DNA from: Desulfoprunum benzoelyticum
Lineage (GTDB): Bacteria > Desulfobacterota > Desulfobulbia > Desulfobulbales > Desulfocapsaceae
Length of the DNA: 64,000 nucleotides
Direction of reading: 5' to 3'
NCBI RefSeq assembly: GCF_014201505.1
Contig: NZ_JACHEO010000006.1
Coordinates: 94,659 to 158,658, forward strand
The notes under the pieces were generated by a model that was given only the letters and a program-made list of their open reading frames with translations, did not search any database and had not been told where the DNA came from. Both the position numbers and the translations under genes were made by a program. This document shows, in pieces, positions 54,924 through 63,975 of this stretch. Every line of letters begins with the position of its first letter. Position 1 is the first letter of the stretch.

Positions 54924-56434
54924 ATGAAACAGAGCGCGTTCCGGTTCCCGGGCCCATTCATCAAAATCACGATCTTCCTTCTCTGGCTGATCCTCTTCGG
55001 TCTGCTGGTGCAACGCGATTTCTTCATCACCACCCTTGACCCGGAAGAATCGTCGGCGATCGTCCGAGCCGAACGGGAAGAATACCAGGGAATCTATTTT
55101 CACGACCGCAAGATCGGCTACGTCGCCACGACCTTCGAGCCCCGCGACGACGGCCGCATCACTCTGGATCAGAAGGCGGCGATGATTCTCAACGTCGCCG
55201 GCGGCAAGCAACCGATCAACCTCCACCTCAAGGCGGTCATGACCGTCGACAGCCGGCTGCAGGACTTCACTTTCTCCTTCCGCTCCCCGTTCTACCGGAT
55301 GCAGGCCGACGGCAGATCCTCCGGCAACAGCGTCAGCTTCACCCTTGCGACCGGCGGTTCGACGATCAGGGAACGGATTGAACTGCCGGCGCCGCCGATG
55401 CTCTCCACTTCGCGTCGCGAGTACCTGCTGAACCAGGGCATCAAGGTCGGGGAGAAGGTCCGCATCCCCTGGTTCGACCCGCTATCGCTGGCCGGCAAGG
55501 ACTCGGTGATCGAGTACCGGGGCCGGGACAAGGTGCTGATCCACGGGCGGGTGCAGAATCTCCACCATTTCATCGAAACTGTCGCCGGGGCCCGGATAAG
55601 TTCCTGGCTCGACGACCGCGGCGACGTCCTGAAGGAGGAATCGCCGGCCGGCTTCGTCTTCCTCAAGGAACCGAAATTCAAGGCCCTGGCTCAAAGCGGG
55701 GAGATCCCGGACCTGCTGGCGGCGGTGGCGGCCGGATTGATCGGCGACATGCCGCCGCTCGACGACCTTGAGCAGATCCGCTACCGCCTTCATTTCCCCG
55801 ACGACGGCGGCTTTGTCCTGCATTCCGGCCGCCAGCGCTACGCGGACGGCATCCTGACAATCGACCGCGAGTCGCTGCCGCAGGTCCCGGGCGCATCTCC
55901 AGCCTGCACCGCCGATCCCGCCGACCTGGCCGCCACCCGGATGGTGCAGACCGGTCATCCAAAGCTTACGGAGCTGACAGAACGGATCACCGCCGGCAAG
56001 ACATCGAGGCTCGAGGCCCTCCGGGCGATCGCCGCCTGGGTCCACGACAACCTGGAAAAACGGCCGGTGCTCGGCCTGCCCGACGCCCTGACGATCCTCG
56101 CCAGCCGCATCGGCGATTGCAACGAACATGCCGTGCTCTTCGCCGCCCTGGCCCGCACCGCCGGCATCCCCTGCCGGATCGCCGCCGGAGTGACGTTCCT
56201 GAAGGACGCCTTCTACTATCACGCCTGGAACGAGGTCTGCCTCGACGGGCAGTGGATCACGGTCGACACCACCACCAACCAGCTGCCGGCCGATCTCGGC
56301 CACATCAAGTTCGTCGAGGGCGAGTTCAGGGACCAGATCCGCATCGGCGCCCTGCTCGGTCAGCTGTCAATCGAACCCCTGCCGCCCGCCGCCGCTTCCC
56401 CGGCGACTCAGGACCACCAAGGACGCAATCAGCG

Positions 56435-56438
<4 letters not shown>
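54924..56438 (+). CDS. Membrane-anchored transglutaminase-like protein
   Basis: 504 residues. One N-terminal membrane helix (about 12-32, FIKITIFLLWLILFGLLV) places the rest outside the cytoplasm. The C-terminal domain is transglutaminase/cysteine-peptidase-like with the Cys-His-Asp triad visible in IGDCNEHAVLFAALARTAG, YYHAWNEVCLDG and WITVDTT. Bacterial members usually act as peptidases or structural partners. The stop overlaps the ATG of the ABC ATPase gene, so the two are translationally coupled and may form an envelope-related transporter or processing unit. Confidence 0.85.
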
Positions 56439-57232
<794 letters not shown>

Positions 57233-57242
57233 ACGGAGAGGT

Positions 57243-57293
57243 ATGTACATATACCTGCCACTTCATACGGAGCCGGATTTGGTGATAACATGA
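57243..57293 (+). pseudogene. Possible stub of the ABC permease gene
   Basis: Directly after the ABC ATPase stop, GGAGAGG precedes an ATG at 57243, the expected position for the permease gene, but the frame ends after 16 codons (begins MYIYLPLHTEPD). Beyond it the DNA becomes AT-rich and carries the island genes. I read this as a permease gene cut at its 5' end by the island, though a chance short frame is possible. Confidence 0.35.
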
Positions 57294-57439
57294 CAATCAA
57301 CGGCTTTGTTTTCTTGAACAATCTATAAAAGATATTCAGGGATGATGTAAGGATCCGACTTTCTTTCCCGGTTTACAATTGCCGATTGCAGTCTCTATTT
57401 CATGGAAAGAAAACAAAATCAAAAAGAGGTAAATTCAAA

Positions 57440-57493
57440 TTGCATTTTATCTCGACCATGCTATTCTCCATTCTAGAATCTAGAATGGAGAAT
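57440..57493 (+). promoter_or_regulatory. 31-bp palindromic operator overlapping a promoter
   Basis: Two perfect 15-bp inverted arms, ATTCTCCATTCTAGA (57463-57477) and its complement (57479-57493), are separated by a single A and end 5 bp before the ATG of the HTH protein. A candidate promoter, TTGCAT (57440-57445) and TATTCT (57462-57467) with 16 bp between, has its -10 inside the palindrome. The GGAG ribosome binding site (57487-57490) lies in the right arm. This is a typical layout for autorepression, most likely by the HTH protein encoded next. Confidence 0.7.
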
Positions 57494-57498
57494 GATTC

Positions 57499-58041
57499 AT
57501 GTTGAAGCCACAGGATATTTTCGTTCTGCTTAAGCTGGTTGTGATGGGATCACGGCCATGGTCGTATACAATTTTGGCTGTGGAACTGGGAATGAGCTCT
57601 TCCCAGATCCATTCGGCGGTCAAGCGCGCCTTGGCCGCAAAGCTGGCAGTACGCCAGAGTGAGAAGATCGCGCCTAATTTCAGAAATCTCGAGGAATTTC
57701 TCATCCATGGCCTTAAATATGTCTTTTGGGCTGAGCAGGGAGAGATGACCAGGGGGATGCCGACCGCCTACGCGGCCCCTCCGCTTGCGGAATTATTGGT
57801 CAGCACCGCTGCGGAGCCTCCCCCGGTCTGGCCTGATCCGGACGGCGAGATACGTGGAATTGCCTTTCGGCCATTACATAAGCTGGCACCCCAGGCAGCG
57901 CGCGCCGATAAAAATCTCTACGAGCTACTAACCTTGGTGGACGCGGTTCGCAGCGGCCGAGCCAGAGAGAGAGAAATCGCCACTAAAAAATTGAGAATGC
58001 GGTTGGAGCAGTATGCATCGGATAACAAACCCCAACCTTGA
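57499..58041 (+). CDS. Winged-HTH protein, partner of the nucleotidyltransferase
   Basis: 180 residues. The N-terminal 60 residues look like a MarR/antitoxin-type winged helix-turn-helix (YTILAVELGMSSSQIHSAVKRALAAKLAV, then a wing). The C-terminal part is variable, Pro-rich in the middle and helical and charged at the end. The gene has its own GGAG ribosome binding site and sits behind a 31-bp palindrome. It overlaps the downstream nucleotidyltransferase gene by 29 bp. The pair recalls AbiE-like and related HTH/nucleotidyltransferase toxin-antitoxin or defence modules, with this protein as regulator/antitoxin. Base composition is less GC-rich than in the core genes. Confidence 0.7.
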   Translation: MLKPQDIFVLLKLVVMGSRPWSYTILAVELGMSSSQIHSAVKRALAAKLAVRQSEKIAPNFRNLEEFLIHGLKYVFWAEQGEMTRGMPTAYAAPPLAELLVSTAAEPPPVWPDPDGEIRGIAFRPLHKLAPQAARADKNLYELLTLVDAVRSGRAREREIATKKLRMRLEQYASDNKPQP

Positions 58042-58714
58042 GATCTTGGAAGCAGCAGCCGAACTCCTTGACGAATTGATCGACCAACTGGTTTTCCTGG
58101 GTGGTTGCGCTACCGGTCTACTGCTCACAGATATGGCCGCCCCGCCGATCCGTACCACACAAGATGTGGATGTCATCACCGAAGTAGCGACCATGACGGA
58201 ATATTATCAGTTGGCTGAACGGTTGCGAGCAGGTGGTTTCCAAGAAGATACAAGTGGGGATGCCCCGATTTGCCGCTGGAAAGCGGGTAGCCTTCTCCTC
58301 GACGTCATGCCGACTAATCCACAGCTGCTCGGTTTCGGGAGCGTATGGTATCGAGAAGCCTTCGAGACGGCAACGCTCCAGACTCTGCCATCAGGGAAAC
58401 GCATCCACATGATCACGGGACCTTATTTTCTGGCGTGCAAGCTGGCAGCCTTCAGAAACCGTGGCGAAGGTGATTATCTGATGAGTCACGACATGGAGGA
58501 TATAGTGGCGGTATTGGACGGAAGGCCTGAAGTGGTGGGAGAGATTGGTCAGGCTCGAATCACGCTGCGGCGGCACTTGGTCGAGGGCTTCCGGGAGCTT
58601 TTAGAAAGCCATCGATTTCGCGAGGCCCTCTCAGGCCATCTTCCGCCGGATGGGGCGAGTCAATCCAGGGTCCCGACCATTCTCTCACGCATAGAGCAAA
58701 TAGCTGAATTGTAA
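58013..58714 (+). CDS. Nucleotidyltransferase-fold protein (AbiEii-like)
   Basis: 233 residues. The nucleotidyltransferase signature is visible near the N-terminus: FLGGCATGLLL followed by RTTQDVDVI, giving the GG and DxD metal-binding elements; a third acidic position may be in LLLDVMP. Members of this superfamily such as AbiEii and MenT add nucleotides to tRNAs or other targets as toxins, but related proteins have other roles. The gene overlaps the HTH gene by 29 bp and is probably translated from the same mRNA. Target and antitoxin type cannot be read from sequence. Confidence 0.72.
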   Translation: MHRITNPNLEILEAAAELLDELIDQLVFLGGCATGLLLTDMAAPPIRTTQDVDVITEVATMTEYYQLAERLRAGGFQEDTSGDAPICRWKAGSLLLDVMPTNPQLLGFGSVWYREAFETATLQTLPSGKRIHMITGPYFLACKLAAFRNRGEGDYLMSHDMEDIVAVLDGRPEVVGEIGQARITLRRHLVEGFRELLESHRFREALSGHLPPDGASQSRVPTILSRIEQIAEL

Positions 58715-59102
58715 AGAGCAAGCGTTCATGAATAATGCATATCAGGAATATGTTTAACATGCAGTTATTATTAAGTAATTTACCTTGCCATTGTGAATCT
58801 TTAATGCCAACATATGGAAATACATTGTTTTTCTCCATGGTTATTTTCTCCTGAAAGTCACAATTTCAGGAAGCTTGGGAAAATACCTAACGACTAATCG
58901 AGATATTCTTGTATTATCATCTGAAAACGACCAACATAATTGTTCAAACTAGCAGCGATTATAAAAACGGTGAAAGAAGCAAAAAGCCCATTGAACTTTT
59001 AAGCTCTCTTGAGGATTTGATTGATTCTGGTAAGGATTTTGCTTTTATCGATAATATCACAAAACTGTGCAATAGCAGGACGGATTCCGTCCTTAGAATA
59101 AC
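58715..59102. other. 388-bp AT-rich gap
   Basis: Low-GC stretch between the nucleotidyltransferase gene and the first cassette-like gene. A 69-codon frame opens at a TTG (58909-59118) and has no ribosome binding site or recognisable relatives; it overlaps the next gene start. No attC core (GTTRRRY), tRNA or terminator was found, although ACCTAAC (near 58886) fits one half of such a core by chance. Confidence 0.4.
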
Positions 59103-60083
59103 ATGGTGGGCGTCATGAGTTCCGAACTGTCGCAAATCCGAAAGCGCACCTTTGGAGCCGCAATGAGAACGATGAAGGCGCCGCATTCCATGTGCCTTTC
59201 GCCGGGGGCGATCTGCGAGGAGGAGGCAATTCGTGCGCACTCGGTTCAGAACGCGATGACGCTTGAGCTACTTCAACGAAGTGGGCACGTTGTTGCGCCA
59301 AGATTGAACCTAAGTTTCGCGAACGGTCCTTGCATGGCTTTTGAAAAAGTCGGTAGGAACGTCGTAACGACGTTTCACGGTCTCTGTGCCAAGCATGATG
59401 CTGAGATCTTTCGTCCGATCGAGAAGAGCACTCTTGATTTGACGAATCCAGAGCATCGTTTCCTCCTATCGTATCGAGCGGTTTTGAAGGAGGCGCACGC
59501 TACGGCGAAGTCGGCACGGGACACCCAAGCTGGCTATCAGGCAGGTGTCGCAAACGGCTTGTTCCCGAGTGAACCGTGCGAGCCTGGGATGTTAGCGGTT
59601 GAACACATTTCTCTGGCCTACATGACTCACGAACATAAGCAGCGTTACGATTCAGCATACCTCGCAAAAACTTGGGATGCGGTGGAGCACTATCAGAGAG
59701 ACTTGGGTGTCGGGCCTTCCGTTGCGGTGAACGCATTGCTCTCTACTGGTCGCTACAGCAGTGTCACGGATTCCCTTGCATATGCGACGCTGAACGTGTT
59801 CCCGTTCAATGGCTCGACGATTCTTTTGGCATCGTTTCTTGCCGAGCATGCTCGCGACTTTTCGAGATCGTTCAAACGATTCTTCAACAGCGGCCCCATC
59901 TTGGAGCAATTGTCGTACCTGATATTGAAGCGCTGCGAGAACTTCGTTCTATCGCCGGACCACTTCGATTCCTTGTCCGAAGAGCAAAGAGCTGAGTGTC
60001 TCAAGCACTTTGAGCGCAACATCGGCAGCAACAAGTGGGAGCCAGATAACCTCAAGTTAATCAACATATTCACTCGCACATGA
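59103..60083 (+). CDS. Uncharacterised Cys/His-rich protein in cassette
   Basis: 326 residues (a second Met is at codon 5). The N-terminal 100 residues have regularly placed Cys and His: Cys31, Cys38, His46 (IRAHSVQNA), Cys95 and His98-Asp99 (FHGLCAKHD), a spacing that looks like a zinc-binding or HNH/treble-clef-like fold. The remaining two thirds are helical and contain no motif I recognise. No clear ribosome binding site is visible. The gene is followed 1 bp after its stop by an attC-like site, so it looks like an integron gene cassette. Composition is less GC-rich than core genes. A role together with the GTPase encoded next is plausible but unproven. Confidence 0.65.
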   Translation: MVGVMSSELSQIRKRTFGAAMRTMKAPHSMCLSPGAICEEEAIRAHSVQNAMTLELLQRSGHVVAPRLNLSFANGPCMAFEKVGRNVVTTFHGLCAKHDAEIFRPIEKSTLDLTNPEHRFLLSYRAVLKEAHATAKSARDTQAGYQAGVANGLFPSEPCEPGMLAVEHISLAYMTHEHKQRYDSAYLAKTWDAVEHYQRDLGVGPSVAVNALLSTGRYSSVTDSLAYATLNVFPFNGSTILLASFLAEHARDFSRSFKRFFNSGPILEQLSYLILKRCENFVLSPDHFDSLSEEQRAECLKHFERNIGSNKWEPDNLKLINIFTRT

Positions 60084-60084
60084 C

Positions 60085-60149
60085 GCCCAACGATACGTTC
60101 AATCGGACCGTGGGGAGAGATTTTGATGATTCCTGATGCGATGTTGGGC
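60085..60149 (+). repeat. attC-like site 1 (integron cassette recombination site)
   Basis: 65-bp imperfect palindrome. Core sites GCCCAAC (R'', fits RYYYAAC) at 60085-60091 and GTTGGGC (R', fits GTTRRRY) at 60143-60149 are exact complements. Inside, ATCGGA pairs with TCC(T)GAT, leaving one extrahelical T, the asymmetry that guides strand choice in attC sites. It starts 1 bp after the stop codon of the upstream gene, the usual position. Confidence 0.75.
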
Positions 60150-60263
60150 CGCAGCCAGACACCGCTTGAACAACACAACCAAGTGTAGCTTGCTCGCGTC
60201 GCCTACGGCGCTTGTCAGCACCGCGATTAGCCTTTTGAGTAATTTCAAATAGGAGCGTGAAAT

Positions 60264-62096
60264 ATGAGAGAACAGGCGGAACCTTTATTGGCCGAGATAG
60301 ATCGTTACCTGGAAGCCCCGCTCAATCAGGACGTGGCTGCACGTCTGATCGAGAATAGGAACGGAATAACTAAACTTCTCGATGCATTAGATCAGAAGCA
60401 CTTTGGTGCGGCCTTTATCGGCAAGATCGGCGTCGGTAAAACATCCGCAATATGCAAGGTCGCCGACCTACAGTATGACGGCCCCGACAATGAGCAGGTG
60501 GAGGTCCTGAAGACAGGGGCCGGCCGAACCACGGTGTGTGAGGTAGCGATCGAGTATGCACCTCGGTACTCCATCAAAGTTGAGCCGATGCCGAACGAGG
60601 AAGTTCAGCGAATAGTAAGTAACTTTGCCGACTTCATATGGGCGAAGGCCCACAGGACCATTGCCGATGAAGACGAGGGCGGCAATCTTCTGAGTGAAGA
60701 ACTCACCCGATGCATACGGAATATGCTCGGTCTCACAATTGAGAAAAAGAAAGAAGACGGCAAGTGGCGCTCAAGTGATAAGGCACTAGAATTCTCAAAG
60801 AACTGTAAATCTGTAGAGGAAGTGAATGAACTTATGTTCTCTTGCCTATCGCTCGAGAGCAGGACAGAAACCGAGTTTTGGCCAAACCCAGAGGAATCAA
60901 AAAGATGGCAGGTCTGGCTCAAAGAAATTTTTGCCCGGATTAACGATGGAAAGAACAAAACAGTTTCAATTCCCGCACGTATAATAATCCGAGGACCGTT
61001 TCCCTTAATGCAAGGGGGTAGCGTCTGGAGCATTGTCGACACACGCGGCATCGATTCTTATATCCATCGGGAGGATATTCGAAGGGCGCTGGATACAGAG
61101 GGAGTATTTCCAGTAATTTGCTCCTCGTTCGTGGATGCCCCGGATGCGGATTGCAGGTCGTTTTATGAACTGGGGGTCGAACTGGGGCTGGGTAGCCGTG
61201 TTGCTCGTGACGTAACCTTACTAATTTTGGACAAAAACGAGTCAGATAAGATTGCAGACATCGACAGCGATATTACGGACCTCGAAGATAGGAAAAGCAT
61301 TGGTCGAAGCATTAGGGAAGAACAGGTTTCAAACAAGATCGCGCATGAATACAAGATCAGTCCGAATGTCATCACATTTGATAGCAGGATCGATGCAGAA
61401 TCTGAGATATGGGAGGCATTAGAGTCACGGCGGTCTGCCTACATAACCAGCAAATCGAGAGAGCTGGTCACGCTTCTTTCCGCATCACAGGAACTGCTTT
61501 CTGCCGAAGGGAGCAAGGCCGAGGCCTTTGAACATGACATCCATGCCCTGATGGTCGATTGGCGTGCAAACGCAGATGCTAGATCACCTGACTGGAGTCA
61601 TTTTGGTGAGTACATCAAGAGTGTCTTTTCCGCAACACACCATCGGACTCTCGCGGCGAGCATCGATCGAAAGGGTTCTTGGTACAACCTAAACGTCTAC
61701 GAGGCTATCAATCAACGCGCAAGGTCGAGCGCCGTCAAGTTCTGCGGAACTGAAATATTGGAAATTAAGAATAGTTTTGCCCTATTGCGCGGCAAGTACC
61801 CAGAGTTTTCTAACCAGATTGACGCGCTGGAAAGCGAGTGTGTTGCTCAGTTCGATTCCTTCTCGGTTTACGTGGGTGTTATAGCAATGGAGCATTGGAT
61901 CGAGCAGGTAAAGACGTTCGTATCGATCTGGCATTCGATGGCTGCTGAATGGGGGCGCGGCTCCGGCTATAAGAACAGAGTTATCGAGCACTGGATAGCT
62001 TGGATAAAATCAGAGCAATCCATATTGATACATAACGCTCTTTTGCGGCGGATTGCCTCAGCTTGGGGCCGCGTTCTCACCGAGGGACAAGGCTAA
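60264..62096 (+). CDS. Dynamin-like P-loop GTPase in cassette
   Basis: 610 residues. Walker A GKIGVGKT (residues 53-60) is preceded by a strand AAFIG; a switch-like TGAGRTTVCEV follows at 84-94, and G3 is VDTRG (258-262), separated from G1 by an unusually long insert. No clear NKxD is seen, though LLILDKNESDK may take its place. The C-terminal half is helical. The pattern (GKT plus G.GRTT, large helical C-terminus) recalls dynamin-like GTPases, some of which act in membrane remodelling or phage defence; membership is inference. TAGGAG lies upstream of the ATG. It is flanked by two attC-like sites, so it looks like a single-gene cassette. Confidence 0.75.
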   Translation: MREQAEPLLAEIDRYLEAPLNQDVAARLIENRNGITKLLDALDQKHFGAAFIGKIGVGKTSAICKVADLQYDGPDNEQVEVLKTGAGRTTVCEVAIEYAPRYSIKVEPMPNEEVQRIVSNFADFIWAKAHRTIADEDEGGNLLSEELTRCIRNMLGLTIEKKKEDGKWRSSDKALEFSKNCKSVEEVNELMFSCLSLESRTETEFWPNPEESKRWQVWLKEIFARINDGKNKTVSIPARIIIRGPFPLMQGGSVWSIVDTRGIDSYIHREDIRRALDTEGVFPVICSSFVDAPDADCRSFYELGVELGLGSRVARDVTLLILDKNESDKIADIDSDITDLEDRKSIGRSIREEQVSNKIAHEYKISPNVITFDSRIDAESEIWEALESRRSAYITSKSRELVTLLSASQELLSAEGSKAEAFEHDIHALMVDWRANADARSPDWSHFGEYIKSVFSATHHRTLAASIDRKGSWYNLNVYEAINQRARSSAVKFCGTEILEIKNSFALLRGKYPEFSNQIDALESECVAQFDSFSVYVGVIAMEHWIEQVKTFVSIWHSMAAEWGRGSGYKNRVIEHWIAWIKSEQSILIHNALLRRIASAWGRVLTEGQG

Positions 62097-62174
62097 CAAC
62101 AGGTTCCAGCCGACATTCACGCCTTCGGGGCTTCGCCCCTGCGGCGCGGCTGCGGCTGAACTTGAGCGTTCAGG
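62091..62174 (+). repeat. attC-like site 2
   Basis: 84-bp imperfect palindrome overlapping the GTPase stop codon. R'' is GGCTAAC (62091-62097). The inner pair TTC(C)AGCCG (62104-62112) and CGGCTGAA (62153-62160) matches perfectly with one extrahelical C, and the loop holds a GC-rich hairpin. The 3' core reads GCGTTCAGG instead of GTTRRRY, as expected if recombination at G/TT joined the cassette to a non-canonical sequence. The AACTTGAGCGTT end is characteristic of attC sites. Confidence 0.8.
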
Positions 62175-62300
62175 GCGACTGTGCAGCGATTGAAATTGCC
62201 GCTCGAAATCTCAAGAAATTTACAAATTGCTTAAACGTTACCTTCCTACTGTATATACGAACTACAGGAGTCCTCATCTCCTATCAGGGTTAACTTGCAA

Positions 62301-62725
62301 CTACCGAAGATATCCAATGATCGTCCTCAAATGAAAATCCTGACCTCGTTTTTTGCCAACATGATCCGGCGGATCCTCCCACGCCCTGAATTCATCCAGG
62401 ATCGCGAAATATCGCTCTATCTTCTCCATATCCGGCAGACCATAGTAAACCGACAGTATCAGTATAGCGGTGTCTCTGCCAGCGTCTAGCAGCTCAAAAA
62501 TCGAGGTTTCTTCATTTAAGGCATGAGCCTAACCGCTAAGCTCTTCGAGCAGATCCGACACCACTGCTCCCTCCTGGTTGATTTCCACTGAGGTTACGGA
62601 TATGAGCCTGACTATCTTCTGACAGCAGGTCGGGGCCGTTGGTGTCCGACGGGGGGGACGAATTGGCCCAAACGGTCTTGAAGTTGGCCAAGGTGTTGTC
62701 CAAATCCTTGGCTCAGAAAAAATGT
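62301..62725 (-). pseudogene. Decayed gene of unknown function
   Basis: On the minus strand a protein-like sequence runs in one frame from about 62620 to the stop at 62301 but is interrupted by a TAG at 62529-62531: a part ending GAVVSDLLEELSG, then beyond the stop AHALNEETSIFELLDAGRD and a later YYGLPDMEKIERYF, ending in RTIIGYLR. The preceding portion (DLDNTLANFKTVWANSS and NGPDLLSEDSQ) lies in another frame, indicating a frameshift near 62620. No start codon with a ribosome binding site is present. I do not recognise the family. With attC site 2 and short non-coding parts it fills the 740-bp gap between the GTPase and the DUF4920-like gene. Confidence 0.5.
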
Positions 62726-62836
62726 GAATTGATCGGTAAAACAGCATTGTCAAAGTTCTGATAATGAATATCATTCCCTGACCACAGATGTTGTATGGGT
62801 AATTTTTTTAAATTCAACCTGACGAGGTCAACTATT

Positions 62837-63298
62837 ATGAAAAGATTATGGATTATGTTATTGCTCGTGTTCTCTGCTGCAAATTTAGCCACAGCCGAGG
62901 AAATCAAGCTCGGTGAGCCGTTGACCCTCACCGAAGTTACTAAAGTGTCCGAGATCAACAAGAATCCCGAAAAATACAAAGGCAAGCGGATCCTCATCGA
63001 AGGTATGGTCATCAACGTCTGCGCAGCACGGGGATGTTGGCTGGATATTGCCAGTGATATGCCTTTCGAGAAAATTCAGGTCAAGGTGGTCGATGGTGAG
63101 ATCGTTTTCCCGATGGAAGCCAAAGGAAGAAACGCCAAGGTGGAAGGGATCGCCGAGGAACTGAACCTCTCCAGGGAAGAGGCGGTTGAAATGGCAAAGC
63201 ACCAAGCAATGGAATCAGGCGGAACCTTCGATCCAGCAACCATAACCGGACCAGTACGCCTTGTCCGCCTGAAGGGCCTTGGCGCTGTAATCCAATAG
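62837..63298 (+). CDS. DUF4920-like periplasmic protein
   Basis: 153 residues from the ATG at 62837, which begins a signal peptide (MKRLWIMLLLVFSAANLATA); an upstream in-frame ATG (62795) would add a polar extension and is less likely. The mature domain contains YKGKRILIEGMVINVCAARG followed by CW, a pattern of the DUF4920 family (an OB-like fold with a VC...GCW motif). A conserved Cys pair may bind a metal or form a disulfide. GAGG lies upstream. The next gene, a PepSY-type membrane protein, starts 7 bp after its stop, so they are probably one operon. Confidence 0.75.
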   Translation: MKRLWIMLLLVFSAANLATAEEIKLGEPLTLTEVTKVSEINKNPEKYKGKRILIEGMVINVCAARGCWLDIASDMPFEKIQVKVVDGEIVFPMEAKGRNAKVEGIAEELNLSREEAVEMAKHQAMESGGTFDPATITGPVRLVRLKGLGAVIQ

Positions 63299-63305
63299 CA
63301 TCGAT

Positions 63306-63857
63306 ATGGGCTGGCGACGAATCAACCATGTCCTGCACCGGGACATTGGTTATATCTGCATCGGGCTGACCATCATCTACGCCATCAGCGGGGTGGTGGT
63401 CAATCACACCTCACATGGTTTCAATCCCAGTTACACCATCGAAAAAACGACGGCTGAAGTATCCCCACTGCCGCAAGGAAACGAGCCATCATCGGCTTAC
63501 GTGGCACAGGTCCTGCGGGAATTGGGAGAAACAGCCGGGTTGAAAAATGTGGCAATGCTGTCGCCACAGACAATACGGATCTTTGTGGAAGGCAATACCA
63601 TCGATGTCGATCTAGGCTCCGGCAAGGTACTACAGGAGAAGGTCACGCGTCGCCCTCTGCTTTTTGAAATGAACTACCTCCATCTCAACAAAGCAAAGGG
63701 CCTGTGGACCTGGCTGGCCGACATCTATGCAATCGCCCTCCTGATCGTGGCGGTAACCGGCATGCTGATGATCCGACGTGCGACACGATGGCGGGGTATT
63801 ATCCTTACCGGGACCGGATTCCTCATTCCCTTCCTCTACCTGCTGATCATGTCATGA
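63306..63857 (+). CDS. PepSY-associated membrane protein
   Basis: 183 residues with an N-terminal transmembrane helix preceded by INHVLHRDIG (the typical HxxLG-like beginning of PepSY-TM proteins), a periplasmic loop of about 95 residues with a PepSY-like alternating pattern, and C-terminal helices (LADIYAIALLIVAVTGMLMI and a last one at the end). Such proteins are often found with iron, heme or copper genes. Linked to the DUF4920-like gene by 7 bp. Its substrate or partner is unknown. Confidence 0.75.
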   Translation: MGWRRINHVLHRDIGYICIGLTIIYAISGVVVNHTSHGFNPSYTIEKTTAEVSPLPQGNEPSSAYVAQVLRELGETAGLKNVAMLSPQTIRIFVEGNTIDVDLGSGKVLQEKVTRRPLLFEMNYLHLNKAKGLWTWLADIYAIALLIVAVTGMLMIRRATRWRGIILTGTGFLIPFLYLLIMS

Positions 63858-63975
63858 GATACCCTCACCCCAGGGGTGAAATGTGATTCACTCTTCCCCT
63901 TTTCCGTATCCGTCAAAATAACCGCATCTGTTTTTCCCTGCACTGAGCTGTCATAGTGGGACCACCTTTTATCAT

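Noticed and set aside
58715..59102. A further attC site or attI before the first cassette
   Set aside because: Only one chance half-site ACCTAAC was found; no matching GTTRRRY core in a suitable distance.
62529..62531. In-frame TAG as a pyrrolysine codon
   Set aside because: The frame also needs a frameshift upstream, no methylamine methyltransferase similarity is seen and no pyl genes are in the window; gene decay is simpler.
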